64,000 nt of DNA from Paralvinella palmiformis. Its lineage: Eukaryota > Annelida > Polychaeta > Terebellida > Alvinellidae. The stretch is from assembly GCA_025642065.1 (NCBI GenBank), contig JAODUP010000012.1, positions 1,708,501-1,772,500 on the forward strand, written 5' to 3'. This document shows, piece by piece, positions 1 to 12,364 of this stretch (its first letter is position 1; each line of letters opens with the position of its first letter). Under the pieces are notes generated by a model. That model ran no database searches, was not told the origin of the DNA, and saw only the letters and a list, made by a program, of their open reading frames with translations. A program made the position numbers and the translations under genes.

Positions 1-61
1 GTATTTATCAGAAGCCTGTATATATCTCATTTTCTAACAACTGGGTAGCATTCTATAAATG

Positions 62-67
62 TTTATT
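62..67 (-). terminator. Candidate poly(A) signal of OXSM
   Basis: TTTATT on the plus strand reads AATAAA on the minus strand, 87 bases beyond the OXSM stop codon. Its position fits a short 3' UTR. CA/GA-rich repeats lie between it and the stop. Confidence 0.5.
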
Positions 68-153
68 TAAATTTGTCTACATGGTGTTATTTATATTGCA
101 ATTTCACACACACACAAACACAGAGAGAGAGATAACAAAGTTAATAAACGATA

Positions 154-3100
154 CTACCTATGGTTGGAAATACACAAAGCAGCATTTGTTCCACCAAACC
201 CAAAGCTATTTGTTATAGCAATTCTTCTGGTATCTGGCCAGGCTTGAGAAATATTAGGGATAAAATTAAGGTCAAACTCGCCATCTGGTTGATTGCAATT
301 AATTGTGGGTGGTAGCTGGCCAGTATAGCATGCCATCAAAGTGAAAACAGCTTCAACACTTCCTGCAGCACCCAACAAATGTCCCACGGCTCCTTTAGTC
401 GAAGACACAGCACATTTAGATTCTGATCCCAATAGCTCATTTATTGCCCTACACTCCACAGCATCACCAATAGGTGTAGACGTAGCATGAGCATTAATGT
501 AGCCAATCTCTTGTGCTTTAATACCGGCATCTCGTAGGGCTGCCTTCATGCAAAGTAAGGCACCATCACCAGTTTTACTGGGTACAGTGATATGGTTGGC
601 ATCTCCAGACAGTCCATAGCCCAATATCTCTCCATAAATAGTGGCACTGCGTTTCATGGCATGGTCTAGTTCCTCTAAAACAACAACACCTGCTCCTTCA
701 GACATTACAAAGCCATCCCTATCCTTATCAAATGGTCGTGAGGCCTTTCGTGGTGAATCATTGAATCGGGTACTAAGGGCTCTCATTCGTGCAAAGCCTG
801 CTACAGCCAGTGGATTTATACAAGCTTCAGCTCCTCCACACACCATTACATCAACATCACCATACTGAATGAATCTGGCAGCATCACCCACAGAATGAGC
901 ACCTGTTGCACATGCTGTTGAGACTGAATGATTTACACCCTGAAAATAGATTTATTAGTCATCTGTATATATATTTTGTAACCCATATTTTGTCTATGTG
1001 TAGTCAGAATTTCAAACTAGAAATGTTTTACAACAGACGATTTTCACATTTACGAAACTAGCAGATTTACAGTTTCACTTCTAAACAGCCTACTCAAATT
1101 ATTAGGGCAGTCTTAGTTTTCCTGTTTTACTAATTGTCACACCTGCATATAGTGATGTGAATTACTAACAGTACAAAGCTACACCAATAAAGTTAACTGC
1201 ATCAGGTATCAAGTGCTTATTCTGGTAACAAAATGTAATCCTAGCCAAGAAGATCAAACTAATTTCAAATAATAGTAACTGAACCACTAATAGTAATACC
1301 TAATTAATTATATAAAAATGGCAAATATTGGCAAGATGAACAGATGGGATTGAAATAGTACATTGTTACAGATTCTGTATTTATATAATTATAATGTGTT
1401 CTATTTATTGTACAACATCCCAATAGTTTTACCTTGTTAAACATAATATATAGTATACCATGTTTCTGAAATACTATTGTATGGATAACCTGTAGTACAC
1501 CTGATTTGACGTAATTTCATCCCTGGTATAGAAATTCAACTGATAAAATACTATTTTTATAAGCAATGTAGCTTTCAATTGTTTGTAATTAAGCTTCATC
1601 ATGTTTATCTATGTCTTACATAAACACAACATTCTTTGATTTCTTCAACTGAATTTGACTGACTACAAAAGACAAAATGAAAATGCCACAAGATTAATCT
1701 TCTTTAGAGAGTTGTGAAATAATTAGATTTACATACGACATGCCACACTGTAATGTGAAATAAGAATAAATTCTGTTTGCCTCTAACACAGAATAATACA
1801 ACTGAACACAAAATATTTGCATAGTGATAAAAGGCATTAATAGGCCCTGTTTTTAGAACTGGAATAAACATACTTGCAGGTACCTTAAAGCCATATTTAA
1901 GACTAATATGGCCAGCAGCCATATTTATTAGAATCTTTGGAACAAAGTATGGACTGACACGATTATAGCTGACATCATATAGATTTCGTCCAGCATCAAC
2001 AATTTCATTCAGTGGTACCATGCCCATGCCTACTGCAACGCCTTAAAGAAAATAACTTTTTTTAAAGAAATACAAGTACACAAAGATTAACAAATGGCTG
2101 AACTGTCTACTTACAATATGGATAGCCAGAAGAATTAACAAACTGTAGCCATCCACAACATGGATGGGAAGACAGCTCATGCTACAATGGTCCCTCAAAT
2201 TTCACACGTAATTATATGCTTGATATAATATATAATTAAGTTATTGTAAGTAGCAGAAATACTGCTATTTAATATGTGTATTTACCTATATAATATTAAC
2301 ATTTGATTCATATCACAAACATCACTACTAACCTGTTCTGCAAAAATCATCATTGGTTTCAGGCATCCAACCAGACTGTTTTATTGCTTCATCAGCTGCA
2401 ATAAGTGCATAGCAGACTGGCAAGGACATACAACGTTCATCAGACTTTGAAATGTAGGCGGAGATGTTAAGTTGTCCTTCTTCATCACCTATTGGTACTT
2501 TACCAGCCACTTTACAAGGAATGTGATCATACTCTGAGAAAACAAAATATCTGAGTGACACAATTATTTAATGAAAGTGAATCCGTTTCATGCATTGTTT
2601 CAACTCAGAAGACGAATAGATAACTAGACAAGCACACCTGCAAGTGCATGGATCACATACAGTCACTTTTCTTTTGTAAAAGTCATAAAATACTCTATTT
2701 TATACAAGACATTACACAGGAGATAAAATGGGTATATTTTCATTGTGTATCTTCATTACGTGTAAATGTATCCTCTGTTTACAAAAAGTAAACTGATTAC
2801 TCTAAATGCCTAATAACTGTGATTAATAAATATTTGTAGATTAAAATTTTGATTTATTGCGTTCAAACTTTATGGACATAATGGAAATAATTAAAAACAG
2901 GAAAAGAACATGGGCAGGTCACATCAGCCGCAGAACCGATAATAGATTGCAGCATTGGACAGTTTGGACACCCATGGGTGGGAAAAGGAATCGAGGAAGA
3001 TTGAGAGCAAGAAACTGAGACGTTTGGAGGCAACATGGTAAGACTTCAGTCCTGCAGTGGACTGACCATGGCTGAAGTCTTAATCACTCAAAACACCAAC

Positions 3101-4393
3101 AGATGGGTCACATTGTAATGGATTAATGTATATATCTAGGATGAATAGTTATATAGGAGTAAAACAAACTCATCACTTGCTATTACACATCTCAAACGTA
3201 GAGATACCCAAGTATTATGATATGAAAGAATGAATAAATAAGTGTAAGTTAAAATAGAATTTTATTTCTTGACATACTTTGACAAATTATTTAATTTGAT
3301 TGTTAAGGATGAGCAGATTCCAATATCTCTGTCATGTCCCAAACTTATATATATTATTAATTAATTAATGAAAACAGTTTTAAATCACTTCATGATGTTA
3401 AAACCAGTTTTAACTGGATATCCCAGTCAATAGTTTTCAGTATCCTTGGCCTGCTCTTTGACATGGACACAGTCATCACTGGGTCACCATTATAAATAAG
3501 TTATATAATATATTATCTTCCCAGTTACTGATTACTTTGGCCATCACTGTTATTCAGCAAGTCTACTTTTGGGTTAACTGTATGTTTATTTTATTTCCCT
3601 GTAGCCTTTTGTAATGATTTCACAGCAACAATCTTATTGTCTGTACACCAACTATCAAACAGGTGTGATTCAATTCCACTGTTCAGACATGGCTTATATA
3701 GAATATTAACCGTCAAGTTTGTGCATGCATCATAAATGCCCATGTTATTATCCAAATCTGATTAATGGGTTATTAATCACAAACACGCATCAGAGTTAAA
3801 GCAAAACTATCCATGATGTATATAAAATGCAATAGATAAGCAACAAATGATTATATTTGTTATCACATTTAATGCATCACAGTGATTTATCCCTCCAGAT
3901 CAGGAGTATCCCATATGATTATCAAAGACAAACAATAAATAGTAATGCGTATGGATAGAAGAGTGAGTGAGGTTCAGCGATGCATATGGATGCAGAACAA
4001 GACAAATCCCAGTTTGACCAATATTCACATAAATATAGACTATATAGGAAAAGTTCTGACTGAAACAATACTAAAAACAACCAATAGTATTAATATTTCA
4101 CAGAAGGTAGTGGACAGTTTAATGTGTTAAATGAAAAATAAAATTAAGCTGTGATCTTAACCTTTACTCTCTAATTTGTGTAAACCACAGTCTCCTCTAA
4201 TGAGCCTATTCCACACATATGGAACACCAACACCTAGGCAAGTAACTAAACCAAGGCCAGTGACAACTACTCTCCTGGACAAATTTCCTCTAGATAGTTG
4301 TCTACTGGTCCGATGAAACAGCAACTGGTTCATCTGTGAAATGAATGCAATGTCATTAGCACAACTGGAAATAGTAGACCACAGCAGACCCAT
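154..4393 (-). CDS. OXSM: Mitochondrial 3-oxoacyl-[acyl-carrier-protein] synthase (beta-ketoacyl-ACP synthase), 4 exons
   Basis: This enzyme condenses malonyl-ACP with a growing acyl-ACP in mitochondrial type II fatty-acid synthesis, the route that supplies octanoate for lipoate. Exons on the minus strand: 4393-4162, 2533-2333, 2041-1884 and 939-154. All junctions have GT/AG sites and matching phases (1, 1, 0), giving 458 aa, close to the size of the family. The ATG at 4393 follows an in-frame TAG four codons upstream. Residues 1-40 are Arg/Ser/Leu-rich with few acidic residues, as in a mitochondrial presequence. The thiolase fold then starts with [17 protein letters not shown]. The catalytic triad is complete: Cys207 in STACATGA, His348 in [11 protein letters not shown] and His384 in [11 protein letters not shown]. 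The C-terminus carries [12 protein letters not shown]. Exon 4 holds 261 of the 458 residues. No frameshift or stop was found. The family call is near certain; the exact exon edges rest on reading by eye. Confidence 0.95.
940..1883 (-). other. OXSM intron 3
   Basis: AT-rich intron between exons 3 and 4. The donor is AAG|GTACCT and the acceptor TTTTCAG|GGT, phase 0. I see no coding relic or transposon in it. Confidence 0.8.
2860..3110 (+). mobile_element. LINE reverse-transcriptase 3' end fragment inside OXSM intron 1
   Basis: Plus-strand translation gives a degenerate [16 protein letters not shown] followed by GGKRNRGR. This matches the conserved C-terminal 'K-x-x-WAGH-x-x-R-x-x-D' and 'gKR-x-RGRP' block of non-LTR retrotransposon ORF2 proteins. 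It has stops, is only about 250 bases long, and lies antisense to OXSM within the intron 2534-4161. It is a dead remnant. The clade (RTE, CR1 or other) cannot be fixed from so short a piece. Confidence 0.7.
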
Positions 4394-5610
4394 TTTACTA
4401 AGCTACTGAAGATAAGATATATTTCTCTATTTTTATAACAGTAAACAAATTAGCAAGCATTTTGAAGAACAAGTAATGTTATTGACAGACACTTTTCAAG
4501 GAAAATTTAATCAAACATACTTTTTGTATCCTGAACATACTTAATTATAATTTCATACACAAACATACACTTTTATATATCAAGGTTAACTAATACAAAT
4601 TCTTACAAAAACATATTTTTTACTGAGTATACGATTACCATATTTATTTTTTATTTATCGTCCAATGGATATATGGCCATATTAATCCATGTCATGTGCA
4701 GTGTCCTTAATGAAACTAACTTCAGTGACCAAAAATAATGTTTCTTGGAACAGAATAGAATACTGTTGGGCAGCATGACAATTCACTTACTTTGGCTAAG
4801 TCTACATTTGTGATTTCTTGCAGTAGTAAACTAGTCAGAATGCCTTTTCATCCATTTGTAATGGGGAACTATGTGGGGCATTCACTAGGTGGCAGCCCAG
4901 AGAAACCCAGTCCAAAACTACTTTGCGCTCCCAGAACCCCAGGCTTATTCTCTTTGGTTCTGTTGTTTGGATAGTTAAAATGTCAATTTATCTGTTGTGA
5001 TATTTACTCCTAGAGCAGTACAGTCAGCATCTGAGGACTTGCATTTTCTAACAACTAATTTTTAAGTCTATGACACACTCTTGCTGTTGACTAAAATATA
5101 AAGTAAAACTCTCTATCAGATTGCTTATATAGTCAAATGCATTTACTTTTGACTCCTACCCTGAAGGAGTTAATCAAAATAGTGTGTACATGTTTGAAAA
5201 TAATTCTCCATTATTAATCACTCCACAACAAATAAGATGTTATGTAATCCTCGGTATTTAATAAATCAGACCTTATTTGTCTAGCATACCAATAGATCCA
5301 AAAATAGGAATGATCCTGTTTAACTTGACAAGTAGAATATTAGAACACAGATGTAATAAAAAAAAACTGGATAGTTTGTTATAATGAGTATAAAGCTGGA
5401 TAAAGTTGTTCATGTTAATAGGTCTTTTTTTGTGAATGGGAAAGACTATGTATGGTAATGGAAAGATCATTTTTTGCACACCAAGTTTTTCACCATTAAG
5501 TTAGAGTCTGGTAGTTAAATATTGTTCTCATTCAACAAACTAGCAATCTATAACAAAACTGGTTTTATATTCAAATTATTTATTTAACAATATATAGCAA
5601 ATACACCATC
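4394..5610. other. Intergenic, upstream flank of OXSM
   Basis: The OXSM promoter should lie in the first few hundred bases. No TATA box or CpG cluster stands out in this AT-rich DNA. Short open frames (for example 4792-4974 plus) have no recognisable motif. I see nothing else here. Confidence 0.4.
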
Positions 5611-5618
5611 ACCCAGTA

Positions 5619-6310
5619 TTACAAATTCATTAAAAAACTTGCATGTGTATGATGCATGAAGAGGGATGATGGTTTCTTGATCAGGCATTCAGTACTGTCA
5701 ACAATTACTCTTGTTGTAGTGAATTTGGCTTTGAAACCATCTGGTGAAAAGAAATGTATCACATCACATTCAGACCATATATATACCTCTATGCACTGCA
5801 ATGACATGAAGCGGGTCCATGTACAAAAATGTTGTATACATCTGAATCGGATATGTTAAAGAGCCTCGATAATTCAAAATTTGTTGTATATCGTCTTAGT
5901 TTCATGAGAACCAGGAAAGACTGATCAACAACTTCTGTCTGTGATATGGTTCCATAGATATAATTCAGAACATGCACTTCAGCTCCCTGTGTACTCAGAA
6001 CAAACAGCAATGTCTCATATGTCTCCAAGCCTGTATAATAGTGGATGGCATCATTATCCCCTATAAACATTCTGAGGGAAAACAAGGGTATTTTTATGGA
6101 ATCAATCCCAGTCTCGCTCGTCTTTGTCACACCACTCTGATATGTCTGAGAAATCATAGTCACTGTTTTAACTCCTGGCTCTTCAATGGTATCAAGCTCA
6201 GCAATTACCTCCTCAATGGCTCCCACCTCTGTATCTCTAACCACCTATGTTACAGAATTTTCTAGGGTTATTCTACACCTTTTCGCTGCTCTCTGTACTC
6301 TAGCCATGTC
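5619..6310 (-). pseudogene. DDE_Tnp_4-type transposase relic
   Basis: The open stretch 6244-5789 contains IHYYTGLETYETLLFVL, then SFLVLMKLRRYTTNFELSRLF and an HTH-like NISDSDVYNIF. This is the usual N-terminal block of DDE_Tnp_4 (THAP/Harbinger-like) transposases. After a stop it continues as GFKAKFTTTRVIVDSTECLI and KKPSS, matching the region around the first catalytic aspartate (here in IVDSTE). Upstream, a residual frame beginning MARVQRAAKR is cut by a stop. Several stops and loss of the later catalytic part show that it is dead. The family is recognised from its conserved spacing; confidence is fairly high for class, lower for the named subfamily. Confidence 0.72.
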
Positions 6311-6784
6311 TGTATTTGACAGTTTTTAATTCCAAATAAACTGTGTTGAAATGGCATCTGACTCCAAGCGTTTCTGTAGAGGCTTCATTCACTCTTGAAA
6401 TGAAAAATGATAATCATCCTGAGAAATCAAATTATTTATATTTTCCAATATGCTAAAATCAACAAAATGTCGTTGTCTAAGTCATAGGTTCAGCAGATAC
6501 AATATCCTAACAGATACAATATCGGATATAGCAATAGCCACGAATAAGCCTACAATACATATGCATTTTATCAGAAACAGTTCAGGTTTGCTGCTAGAAA
6601 ACTAATATATTGCTTCATTGCAGGATTTTATTATCTAGTAATACACCATAATTGGATTACAGGGCATTGATAATGATATGGCATTACAAAACTCACTGTG
6701 TGTGGTTTCTATAACTATAAGGTAGTCTGCTGCAACAAAATACTCATACTGTCAGTGTAACAGCACACAACAGTCAACACTGCT

Positions 6785-7040
6785 CTTGCTGGGGTCTTTG
6801 CCCTTTGGCTAAACACATCGTATAGCATTCACCCATGCACTGTATCTCTTCGGGTCACTGTGAGGGAATTGATCACCTCCAACATTATATAATATTGGCA
6901 CACAACTCTGGTTGGAAGGCATTCTAATAAGTAATTTGTCAGACTTGACCGGAAGTGAAGCATTTGGACAGGGTCTCAGATGCTGCCACCTGGGGAATAG
7001 CTTTCCACAGAGTTCCCCATAGCTTCCATAATTTAATCTT
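6785..7040 (-). pseudogene. Possible THAP-domain remnant 5' of the DDE_Tnp_4 relic
   Basis: The minus-strand frame includes CVPILYNVGGDQFPHSDPKR followed by a Trp and NAIRC. The pattern of Cys, then FP, DP, R and W resembles the middle of a THAP zinc finger. It lies upstream of and on the same strand as the transposase relic at 5619-6310, the order in known THAP-DDE_Tnp_4 transposases. The full C2CH set of ligands is not visible, so this is a weak call supported mainly by context. Confidence 0.35.
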
Positions 7041-7041
7041 A

Positions 7042-8286
7042 CCATATATATACTCGCATATTAGTCAACCCAGCAGATAAGTCGAGGTCAGTTTTTGACC
7101 TTGTAATTCTCTCCTCATGCATATGCCCACAATATAAGTCGAGGTCAACTTCTGAAGTATGGGCTTGCCAGTTTTTAAAGAATTTTTTGTCTATTAATAT
7201 GATTAAAATTCCTCAAAATCAGAATCAATCTTGTCATCAACTAAAAAAATTGGCCCAACCATAGTCCGAAACCTCAGTTTCAGCAACACCTTCCCGAAGA
7301 AAATCTTCATACAGGGCATCATCTTTTGTTCCGTCCATCTTGTTAGAAATACCACACCTTAAGTAGGACTTGCGCACCATTTCTATGAGAATACACTCCC
7401 ACACGGTTTTAACCCACCTGATAATCACAGGAATTGATGGTTTCTTTATATTACCAGCATGTGTTAGTGGTTTATCGCCCTCTGCCATCCAGTCATTCTA
7501 TAATTTCACCCTTAAACAGCTTGTTCGTGTAGTGATGTACACCCTCTGGGTATGACGGCCTGTGTGGTTTTCTAAACCATTTCTATTCGCTTTGATGTTA
7601 TAATTAATAAACAAACATGTCACACCAAACATGCCTGACTATAACTTTAACTGGTAAGCATTATTAATTAAGTGTTTCATGGCAACTGGGAGCAAGGTTT
7701 GCAATGTGAGCAGTGATTTCTACTGTATCACTAATCATCTGGAGGTACTGGTAGGTAACAGCGTGTGACTATCAAGTATTGTTACATAAATACCGGCATA
7801 TGTTTAGGAAGCCAAATAACAGTTTGATGAAAATTAATCATTGTTTATTGAATAATAATGGTTTAGTAGGCAGTGATTTGGCAATTTTGTTCCAACTCTA
7901 GCCCACATAAACACGTCTGATTGTAACTTCAATCGGCAAGCGTTATTAATTAATTGTTTACTGTACTTCTGGAGGTAACAGTAAGTAACAGCATGACTAT
8001 CAAGTATTATTACATAAAGACTGGCATGTTTGGGAAATCAGTTTGATGAAAATTAATTGTTATTTATTTAATAATAAAGGATGAGTAGGTAGTGATGTGA
8101 CAATTGTGTTCCAACTCTAATTCTTATTGGGTTGAATCCCATAATGTTGTGTGTCAAGTATGGCCCAAAACATCTTTCCTTCAGTTGGTAGGAAATATGA
8201 CTCGCATCTAAGTTAAGGTGCTTCCGAGAACTCCCTTTTCCCTCCAAAAAAAAACCCGACTTAACCACAAGTACTGGTATATACGG
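7042..8286 (-). mobile_element. pogo/Tigger-like DNA transposon, about 1.25 kb, TA-flanked
   Basis: The left end reads CCATATATATACTCGC and the right end, read inward on the other strand, CCGTATATACCAGTAC. Each is flanked by TA, the target duplication expected of the Tc1/mariner/pogo superfamily. Inside, on the minus strand at about 7560-7205, is the C-terminal part of a pogo-like DDE_1 transposase. The visible blocks are AVIPRGCTSLHEQAV, a Trp-Met-Ala-Glu-Gly block, LTHAGNIKKPS and SYLRCGISNKMDG. A stop lies after the first block and the catalytic N-terminal half is missing. The element is internally deleted and inactive. Confidence 0.72.
7205..7565 (-). pseudogene. pogo-like (DDE_1) transposase C-terminal fragment
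   Basis: This is the coding remnant of the element 7042-8286. The order AViPgGcTS / WM-x-x-G / LT-x-x-G-x-x-K-x-PS / W-x-x-x-W / S-x-x-x-CGIS-x-x-DG-x-x-DD is the typical end of Tigger/Jerky-type transposases, where it follows the DDE core. A stop codon splits it near 7510. No catalytic residues remain. Confidence 0.7.
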
Positions 8287-8419
8287 TAATCAAGTTAATA
8301 TAAGATATATTTCTCTTATCTATTTTAAGATGAGATAGTAACTAAGTAAGTAAACTTATATGGGAATCACTTTAAAAGTGAACATGGAGCTGTACTATAT
8401 CAATTATGGGTTCTTTGAG

Positions 8420-8578
8420 AGATGATGATGTTTGATGATTAAAGGCAAATGGTAGGCTAAATGGACTGAGTGATCTCCAAAGATAACGAGGGGAAGAGAA
8501 AATACCCTTCAGATATCTCTATGTGGAGATTTGATCTTGGGTACTATTTCAAGAAATCTGGATATCTGAGGCATCCAA
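8420..8578 (-). mobile_element. Degenerate tRNA-derived SINE (family 1)
   Basis: It shares the stretch 'aatggtaggctaaatgga' and the following 'gtgatctccaaagata' with the copy at 43496-43666, and ends with 'gaggcatcc', corresponding to the tRNA-like head. It has the same orientation as that copy. The promoter boxes are badly mutated. A reading frame across it (8470-8667 plus) is accidental. Confidence 0.6.
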
Positions 8579-8679
8579 TGTTCATTGAGCATCTTATTTG
8601 TCACAAAGACATTGGTCAATCATATAAAAGAAAAGAACTAATGAGGTCAGGGCTGCCAAAACATTAGTGGGGCTGATAT

Positions 8680-9600
8680 GATTTCTAGTATAGATCTATT
8701 GACTATTGGTCTTGTTGGCTGTCATAAGTTGTGAACTTATTTCAAACCCTGGTAATGTGGTATAGTATCTGCTTGAAGGAAAATAGACGGTAAGGTATTT
8801 CATGGAAATATCGTGTATGGGAAAAGAGGCATAGACCAGAACTAGGAATTTGGAGAAAGCTGTTTTGGTGATGATTGCGAGTTGCTCAGTTGAGAGAGCT
8901 TGTTAACTTGGGTATGGTTGACGTCAACGAGTCTATTTAACGATTTAGCATTTTATAGAAAATAACCAAACAAACATTTTGATGATCTTGTTATACTGTT
9001 TCCCAGCCAAGGTGTCTATTTAGATCTAGTACCTACTGTGGTGTGTTGACTTTCTTACAACCACCTCAACAGAGTTGGTTTAAACAGGAACTGGACTATT
9101 TGTCTTCGATTTCATTTGCATTGGAGTTAATTTCGGTGTTTTATATTAGCTTTCTGGAACCAGTGCCCTAGATTTTATTTGACCTCAGTTAGTTAAAAAA
9201 GTTATTACCAAATAGATCAAATACAATGTATTACCAAATATCAATATATATATAGAAAAGTTAGTCATATGATGGGGTGGAGCTAGTTTTGTGTGTGCGC
9301 CATGGCGGGATGGTGTTTGCATATGCACTCTGTTGTGGTGTTATGTTGGATCATGGTTGGCTGGACAGCAAGGGTTTTGTCACTTCTGTGATGTGAACTG
9401 CATGTCACATGTCATTTCAGATGGAAAAATAATAATAATAATAATTACAAAACTTCTATTACGCCAATATCTTCGATCAACAAATGATCAGATGGAAGTT
9501 GAAACTTAGGAAGGATAAGCAAGCCTGAAAAGGTGAGTTTTCAAATGGTGATGGAAAGAAACTATGCTTTGAAATTATATATATATATACATATATATAT
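8680..9600. other. Intergenic stretch without recognised content
   Basis: Short frames with no motif, a (ATA)n run near 9428 and a TA microsatellite at 9575-9605. No gene or element recognised. Confidence 0.4.
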
Positions 9601-9615
9601 ATATAGTAGATATGG

Positions 9616-10158
9616 CAGTTTTCGGACACTTAACACATAATTAACCACAAAAGTTTATGTTTTTGTAATAGAAAAGTAGAATTCATTTCAAAACATTCAT
9701 CCAACTTCAAGCTCATGAAGGTTCATTTCATTCTTATTATATATTTTTTGGTACCATAAATTTTCCAAAAGTGAAGCATGGGTCATCAAGCAGAATTCGT
9801 ACACTTCCGGCAGAATTCGTACACTTCATTATTATTTTTTAATAAATTGCAAATTAGAGAAAACAACTAGAACTATTAATAAATGTCATATACTATTTAA
9901 ATAAAATACAAGGACATCAAATCCCCACAATTAGAATGACACTAATCATAATTTGGTACTTGCTCATCTTTTTGATGATAGTTTTTGGGTCTTCTGAATA
10001 TAATAAAGTGAATTTGCTAATTATCAAATAATATCTTCTGTCTATGCATCCAATTTATTGTGTTTTTCATTGTTTCTTTAATTAATTTCATGTCATTGAA
10101 CTTTATTCAACTATATTGTAAAGCTGATATTTCAATTTAGTGTGGTGTCCGAAAACTG
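9616..10158. mobile_element. Unclassified inverted-repeat element with perfect 14-bp ends
   Basis: The sequence CAGTTTTCGGACAC at 9616-9629 recurs as its exact reverse complement at 10145-10158, bounding 543 bases. The interior is AT-rich and non-coding, with a tandem 'gcagaattcgtacactt' pair near 9793-9827. I could not see a convincing target-site duplication. Perfect inverted ends suggest a MITE-like non-autonomous DNA transposon; the superfamily is not recognised. Confidence 0.5.
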
Positions 10159-10179
10159 AAAGGTACGTTTAATTCGCAT

Positions 10180-10552
10180 TGCAGTATTCGGACACCTTCA
10201 AAGAATCATATTGTGTTTGAGATTATATTCAAAATGGCAGCATTTGAATAAATTGTACCTTACTCAATATGTTTTGGCCCAAAACACACTAAATAAGAGA
10301 CTGCGAGATGGTTCAAATGAAGCCTTGCTTCTTATTTCTACTGCATAAGAGCAAGAAACGTCTCTTACGCAGAACAATGGAGGAGAAATTGTTTTATACC
10401 TTAACAGAGTATTACACAAATTTTTAATTTTCGCGGCAAGGGGACAGTTGTGTGGGTTGAACGTCATTACTTTATGTAAAAAGGTCATTGATTGTGTGTG
10501 CCTGAAACTAATTTGTAACGAAGTGTCCGAAATCTGGCAGTGTCCGAAAATA
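10180..10552. mobile_element. Second inverted-repeat unit with related TTCGGACAC ends
   Basis: GCAGTATTCGGACACCTTC at about 10180 is mirrored by GCCAGATTTCGGACACTTCG read on the minus strand from 10538. A further GTGTCCGAAAATA follows at once. The ends resemble those of 9616-10158, so this is probably a related or broken copy next to it. A 74-codon minus-strand frame inside (10488-10264) has no recognised motif. Confidence 0.4.
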
Positions 10553-10559
10553 TCAATAT

Positions 10560-11890
10560 CTAGATTTCTACTCGATATACATTATATATAAACATATAAA
10601 TACATATATATATCATAACAAGGGCGAATAGTCTATTTAATTAAGGGCAAATAATAATAAAGGGCGAATCGTCTTTTTCTACCGAGGCGGCGAGGGCGAA
10701 TACTCCATAACGGTATAACCCGTCTAAACTAGTTACATACAGTGACAGAATCACGCGGGAACTCAGTCTCAGTAGGAATGAGACAGTAAACTGATTAACA
10801 TCAATAGTAATGAAAGAGACATAAATAGAAAATAACTGTGACATACATTCCCTATATTACAGGAAAAAAACATGCAAACAACCGTCACCCTACCAGTATT
10901 TGACTACACTAAACACCATAATTATCAATCTAAGTCCAAGAGCAGCAATATACTTGTTTTCTCAAATAGTGCGTTCTGTAGCAGTAAGATATATTAACAG
11001 CGATATTTTCGTTGTTGTTATAGATTGCGATTTTAATATTTTCCATAAAGTCGAGTAGAATTCAGCTTGAAATTTTTTTTTTAATGATTTGATTAAAGTA
11101 TAATTTCATTGTTCTATATATGTTTCTTGTTCATTCAGTGAATCAATTATTACCAGATAACACTCTTTCACTACTGCTAAACTTGTGAAATACATACAAG
11201 AAAAAGACATCGATGCCTGTTCTTAGTTTTTAGTCATTGTCTAAATCTACTCATTCCTGATATAACTGCAATATTTAATACAGAACGTTAAGTTATCATT
11301 ATCATATATATGTGTGTCATATACCATCATGTTCTTACGAGAAAATACAATTTTATATTTATAGGTTTTTTAAATCGTTCGTCAAACAAGAGTTTATATA
11401 ATATTTCATACGTATATGATGGATACCATAGTATTATAGAAAATAATAAAATATGATGCTATGCTTGATTTCACCAATTTTATTAACCAATTAACTAAAA
11501 TTGACAATATTGTCGCATTGTATTGTTGAAGTTTGGGGTAGAGACCCCTGACTGTTGTTTATTGGGCACAGTCAAATATTGTCGCAAATGACTGATGCAA
11601 TGACCGAAATATTCGAAACGGGTCTAAATATGTATAATGCTATTATAGCACTATATAAGGTGATAAATCTAGAAGATAAAGGGCAAAACAGATCAAATAA
11701 ATCGAGATCTGTTCTGTCAACTGTGCAGAACCCGCGGTACAAAAAAAATAATTATTTCAGCAGAGCAAGCTCTGTCAAAACACTGAGGGAAGCAATGGAA
11801 TGGTGGTACTATATTATACACATCCCCGGATGTATACAAATAAAGAGAATTAAAAGGGAAAACTACAACGGGGGACTTATGAACAAGAAC
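10560..11890. other. Intergenic stretch, one unexplained open frame
   Basis: At 10610-10710 a short motif 'agggcgaat' repeats irregularly. A plus-strand frame of 113 codons at 11555-11896 is lysine/asparagine-rich and its end runs into a SINE tail. I do not recognise it, and nothing else supports it as a gene. Confidence 0.35.
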
Positions 11891-11894
11891 ATAT

Positions 11895-12076
11895 AATAGA
11901 CGTTAAAAACCCCCTGAGGACGTAAAACACTCTAGCAGGGACCACCCTCAAGGTAGTTCGGCTCCATCTTTCCGTACTGCTCCCCTGTGAGTGGTGGGGA
12001 TTTCTCAACCACTCGAACATAGAGGCTGTGCTGATTAAGCGACAGTCTGGGGATTCTCCCCGAACAACGAAACCTA
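11895..12076 (+). mobile_element. 3' part of a tRNA-derived SINE (family 2)
   Basis: From 'gacgttaaaaaccccctgag' to 'ccccgaacaacgaaacc' it aligns by eye along its length with the 3' two-thirds of the full copy at 52584-52944. The tRNA-like head is absent, so this is a 5'-truncated copy. The plus strand is the element's sense strand. Confidence 0.8.
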
Positions 12077-12364
12077 AACATACAGGACAAGAACACAACT
12101 AAGACACAAATATTAAACAGCTTGGCCAATATACTCGCAAATAAACTACATGAATCGTAGCTCTTTCTGCATAAGACTGCATGATAGTCTAACTGTAGTC
12201 TTGCCACGGTAAGGACCATATCTATATAGCTGCCACTGCACAGCAACAAAGGATAGATGATGATGATCTTATCATGAATATTTATGATGATACAGCAAGA
12301 AAGCTAGCAGAACATGTTGCAGCAGCAGTAAGCCAGTTTGTCACGTAATCAGCATATGACTGAA

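Noticed and set aside
641..868. Plus-strand 75-codon frame opposite OXSM exon 4
   Set aside because: Antisense shadow of a strongly conserved coding exon; no motif of its own.
11555..11896. 113-codon plus-strand frame in the intergenic region
   Set aside because: No recognised domain, low-complexity composition, and its end runs into the SINE tail. No splice context. Not called as a gene.
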